Source: Clostridiales bacterium Firm_04
Lineage (GTDB): Bacteria; Bacillota; Clostridia; Oscillospirales; Ruminococcaceae
Direction of reading: 5' to 3'
DNA length: 62,284 nt
NCBI GenBank assembly: GCA_001603005.1
Contig: LVAJ01000022.1
Location: 1-62,284 of the forward strand
Numbering within the stretch: the stretch's first letter is position 1; every line of letters begins with the position of its first letter. Shown in pieces: positions 59,413-62,284 of the stretch. The translations under genes and the position numbers were made by a program. Under the pieces are notes generated by a model. That model was not told where the DNA came from, made no database searches, and saw only the letters and a program-made list of their open reading frames with translations.

Positions 59413-61194
59413 ATGGGTATTGCGAATGTTCTTGCTTTAATCGGCGGAGTTGCGTTGTTTTTGTTCGGCATGCAGCTCATGGGCGACGGCTTGAAAAAGG
59501 TCGCCGGAAACAAACTCGAACTGGTGCTCTGGAAGCTCTCCGGCACCCCGCTCAAAGGGCTCCTGCTCGGCACGGTCGTGACGGCAGTGGTGCAGTCCTC
59601 GTCCGCGACCTCTGCAATGGTCGTCGGCTTTGTCAATTCCGGCATGATGACCGTGGCGCAGTCCATTTCGATCGTCATGGGCGCGAACATCGGTACGAGC
59701 GTGACCGGATGGCTGCTGTGTCTCTCGATGCTGGGCGGCAAAAACGGCTGGCTGAGCCTGCTCTCAACGGACACGATCACCGCAGTTGTCGCATTGATCG
59801 GCATTATCTGGCTGATGTTCTCCAAGAAGGAAGCGAAAAAGAACATCGGCGGCATCATGCTCGGCTTTTCCGTCCTGATGTACGGCATGGCTGCAATGAG
59901 TGATGCCGTGGCACCGCTCAAGGAGAGCGAAAGCTTCCGCAGCCTGCTGACCATGTTCAACAATCCGCTGCTCGGCATTCTGGTCGGCATCCTGATCACC
60001 TCGCTGCTGCAAAGCAATTCCGCATCGGTCGGTATTTTGCAGGCGATCTCCGTGACGGGCGCGGTCAGCTATGCAGCCGCATTCCCGATGATCATGGGTA
60101 TGGGCATCGGCGCTTCGATCCCGGTGCTGCTCTCCGCAGTCGGCGCAAACAGAGACGGCAAGCGCACCTCGATGATCTATCTGCTCATCAATGTGTTCGG
60201 CACGCTGATCTGCACGGTGCTGTTCTACGGCGCAAATGCGCTGCTGCATTTCAGGTTCATGCAGGGCGACGTCCCGATCGGCATGGTCGGCATTGCGTGC
60301 ATGAATACGCTTTACCGTATCGCAGCGATCATCGTGCTGCTGCCGTGCATCAAGTATCTGGAACGCATCACAGATCTGCTGCTGCGGTCGAAAGCGGAAC
60401 CCGAAACGAAAAATACAAAGCAGGCTGCGGCAGAAGTGCAGCTTGAGGAACGCTTCCTCGAAAACCCCGTCCTCGCTCTGACGCAGAGTAAGGATGCCAT
60501 GTGCAAAATGGCAGATATCACCGAGGAAAATCTGTTCGCATCCTTTGACCTGATCGAGCACTACGACAGCAAGAGCGCGGAAAAGGTCATTGCCGCAGAG
60601 GATCTGGTCGATCATTATGAAGACCACCTCGGCACCTATCTGATCAAGGTGACCGGAAAAGAACTGAATCACGCAGAAACGCTGGAATGCTCGCTGTATC
60701 TGCATACCGTTGCAGACTTTGAGCGCATCAGCGACCATTCCGTGAACATTCAGGAAGCCGCACTGGAACTCAGCGAGAAGAAAGTCCGGTTCTCCGCATC
60801 CGCGATTGATGAACTGAAAGTGCTGGAAAATGCACTGCGCAAGATCGTCAGCCTGACATTTGATGCATTCCGCAGCGGCGATCTGAAGCTTGCTTCGCAG
60901 GTCGAGCCGCTTGAGGAGCTGATCGACTCCCTATGTCAGACCGCAAAGCTGAATCATGTTGCAAGACTGCAAACGCAGGTCTGCACGCTGCAGCAGGGCT
61001 TTGTGTTCAACGATCTCCTCAGCAATTTCGAGCGTGTCGCAGACCATTGTTCCAACATCGCAGTCGCGCTCGTGGAGCTGCACGCGGATTCGTTCGATAC
61101 GCATGAATACCTCAGCAACATCAAAAACCGCCAGAACGCGGAGTTCCAGCAGATGTACGAGGAATACAGCCGCGAATTTGCATTTTTCAGCTGA
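59413..61194 (+). CDS. Na/Pi cotransporter with C-terminal PhoU-like domain
   Basis: A 593-residue protein of the NptA/YjbB type. Two inverted Na/Pi repeats carry the QSS motifs VVTAVVQSSSATSAMVVGF and SLLQSNSASVGILQAIS. The membrane part ends near residue 320. A cytoplasmic helical PhoU-like domain follows (about 345-590: LTQSKDAMCKMADITEENL, DFERISDHSVNIQEAA, NFERVADHCSNIAVALVEL). It imports phosphate with sodium. The Pho-box-like site in front fits phosphate control. Confidence 0.93.
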   Translation: MGIANVLALIGGVALFLFGMQLMGDGLKKVAGNKLELVLWKLSGTPLKGLLLGTVVTAVVQSSSATSAMVVGFVNSGMMTVAQSISIVMGANIGTSVTGWLLCLSMLGGKNGWLSLLSTDTITAVVALIGIIWLMFSKKEAKKNIGGIMLGFSVLMYGMAAMSDAVAPLKESESFRSLLTMFNNPLLGILVGILITSLLQSNSASVGILQAISVTGAVSYAAAFPMIMGMGIGASIPVLLSAVGANRDGKRTSMIYLLINVFGTLICTVLFYGANALLHFRFMQGDVPIGMVGIACMNTLYRIAAIIVLLPCIKYLERITDLLLRSKAEPETKNTKQAAAEVQLEERFLENPVLALTQSKDAMCKMADITEENLFASFDLIEHYDSKSAEKVIAAEDLVDHYEDHLGTYLIKVTGKELNHAETLECSLYLHTVADFERISDHSVNIQEAALELSEKKVRFSASAIDELKVLENALRKIVSLTFDAFRSGDLKLASQVEPLEELIDSLCQTAKLNHVARLQTQVCTLQQGFVFNDLLSNFERVADHCSNIAVALVELHADSFDTHEYLSNIKNRQNAEFQQMYEEYSREFAFFS

Positions 61195-61212
61195 TCCTGC
61201 AAAAATAACAGA

Positions 61213-61252
61213 AAGCGTCCCGTCGGATCCGATCCGGCAGGACGCTTTTTTG
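61213..61252. terminator. Bidirectional terminator between Na/Pi and deacetylase genes
   Basis: AGCGTCC pairs with GGACGCT, with an inner CGGATC palindrome, followed by TTTTTT. Confidence 0.85.
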
Positions 61253-61261
61253 ATTCGGTTG

Positions 61262-62125
61262 TCAGTTCCAGTCAGGATGCGCGTCCAGCATCTTGAACGC
61301 ATAGCCGCGCTGCTGAAGATCCTGCAGCACATCCGCCAGAATATGCACGGTGCCGATCTCGGTGTCATGGAACAGGAACACGACCGGTTTATCCGGATCG
61401 TTCTTGAACCAGCCCATGCATTTTTCATAGGACTGCCAGTAATATTCCTCGGCAGGCAGCCCTGCCGTATTGCCCTTCGGCCACTTGTCGTTGTCGCCGG
61501 CATCCCAGTCGAACCAGCGGTAATCCGCATCCGAGAGCCGCCCCTTGATCGCATCGGCGACGGATGCGGCATGCTTGGTCGTGGAGCCGCCCGGGAACCG
61601 GACGCAAAGGCGCTCCGGCACGCTGCCGCAAGCCTGCGTCACCGCACGTTTCCACTGGTCGATCTCGCTCATGAACGCATCCGCAGAAGCATAGCACTTC
61701 TGGAAATCATGCGTATAGCTGTGGCACGCGATCAGGTTGCCGCGCTTTACGATCTCGGCAGCATAATCGGGATAGCGGTCCACAAAGGCGCCGACCGTGA
61801 AGAAGGTCGCCTTCGCGCCGTACTGATCGAGAATATCGAGCACCTGCGGCGTATTTTCGCACGGGCCGTCATCGAAGGTCAGGTAGATCTCGCGATCCGG
61901 AACCGGAAGGGGAGCGGTCTGCAACGGCGCAGGCGTGGTCTGCGGGGCAGTTTCCGCGGCAGCAGGCTGCGTGACGCTTTCGGACGATCCGGCATCCGCT
62001 GCGGGCTTCGGTTCGTTCTGGCTTTTATACAGCATGACCGCCGCATAAGAGAGCAGCAGAAGAAGAATCAGCAGCAGCGTGTAATTTCTCTGATCGGTCT
62101 GTTTCTGCTTTCCTTTATTTTTCAT
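61262..62125 (-). CDS. Membrane-anchored polysaccharide deacetylase
   Basis: A 287-residue protein. An N-terminal anchor (about residues 15-33, YTLLLILLLLLSYAAVMLY) and a Pro/Ala/Thr linker precede a NodB domain: IYLTFDDGPCENTPQ, ACHSYTHDF (zinc His pair), VRFPGGSTTKH and VFLFHDTE. The catalytic Asp is in the first motif. It is the secreted counterpart of the cytosolic-looking enzyme at 1535-2182. Peptidoglycan N-acetylglucosamine deacetylase is the likeliest activity. Confidence 0.92.
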   Translation of the reverse strand: MKNKGKQKQTDQRNYTLLLILLLLLSYAAVMLYKSQNEPKPAADAGSSESVTQPAAAETAPQTTPAPLQTAPLPVPDREIYLTFDDGPCENTPQVLDILDQYGAKATFFTVGAFVDRYPDYAAEIVKRGNLIACHSYTHDFQKCYASADAFMSEIDQWKRAVTQACGSVPERLCVRFPGGSTTKHAASVADAIKGRLSDADYRWFDWDAGDNDKWPKGNTAGLPAEEYYWQSYEKCMGWFKNDPDKPVVFLFHDTEIGTVHILADVLQDLQQRGYAFKMLDAHPDWN

Positions 62126-62284
62126 TTGGTTTATGTTTCGCTTCCTTATCCTGCAAAGTATTTCCGTCCCCTATATTATACCATTTGCAAGCATTTCTGT
62201 CAATACGGGCGGGGAGCCCCCGCACGGCAATCGCTTACGAATCAGTCCCCAAAAAGACTTTCAGGAGATAGTCGTGAGAAAGGA
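62126..62284. other. Upstream region of the deacetylase gene; no further gene seen
   Basis: It contains a leftward -10-like TATAAT (about 62174-62179) and a GC-rich GGGGAGCCCCC palindrome near 62212. The last bases do not resolve into a feature. Confidence 0.4.

Overview
The window looks like a chromosomal segment of a Gram-positive gut or rumen anaerobe of the Ruminococcus/Oscillospiraceae type (Clostridia). The reasons are dockerin and cohesin proteins (a cellulosome system), sporulation genes (spoIIID, dpaB), a T-box valS leader, AGGAGG-type ribosome binding sites, TTGACA/TATAAT promoters with 17-bp spacers, and fairly GC-rich codon use. A cellulosomal Ruminococcus such as the R. champanellensis group fits best, but the species cannot be fixed from sequence reading alone. 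I see no rRNA, tRNA or CRISPR array.

Layout: 1-2.4 kb, end of a large surface protein, a 32-residue peptide gene, a deacetylase and an LPXTG-tail-like mini-protein. 2.5-3.5 kb, a small membrane-protein/Xre operon with a palindromic operator. 3.6-6.6 kb, T-box and valS. 6.6-7.1 kb, repeat-rich spacer. 7.1-9.1 kb, an anchored unknown and a second Xre/membrane pair. 9.1-11.9 kb, dockerin-CotH. 12-17.4 kb, ileS (type 2), rmuC, hydrolase. 17.4-19.2 kb, CAP-dockerin and spoIIID. 19.4-22.4 kb, pfkA and a THF-riboswitch folT-folC unit. 22.5-27.9 kb, prfB, an MBL enzyme, maf, an antiporter and glyA. 28-31 kb, a cohesin-dockerin adaptor and rpsB-tsf. 31-34.8 kb, an ABC exporter. 35-41 kb, a COG2426 protein, dgt, dnaG and two tandem rpoD genes.

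The most unusual region is 42.07-48.56 kb. Two pieces of dipicolinate synthase subunit A (dpaA) lie in the same orientation about 6 kb apart. The 6.08-kb segment between them holds a CUT1 sugar ABC transporter, a helix-hairpin-helix protein and two unknowns. Its ends form two half-symmetric junctions that reconstruct serine-recombinase-like attB and attP sites around a CC core. No recombinase is visible inside, and the 5' part of dpaA is itself truncated, so this reads as a degenerate or trans-mobilised intervening element in a sporulation gene.

50-54.8 kb encodes an MBOAT, a DHHW-type surface protein with a long acidic intracellular repeat region, and an acyl carrier protein: a Dlt/AlgI-like surface acylation set without a ligase. 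54.8-56.3 kb is a repeat-filled spacer with an AT-rich element bounded by inverted repeats. 56.3-61.2 kb is a PhoB/PhoR-like pair, whose kinase has a roughly 320-residue acidic tail, followed by a four-hexamer Pho box and a Na/Pi cotransporter. The window ends with an anchored polysaccharide deacetylase.

Three families of intergenic repeats recur: a two-hairpin element (6.6, 41.4, 50.0 kb), a long hairpin with compensatory base changes (6.9, 55.35 kb), and duplicated terminators flanking inserted repeats.
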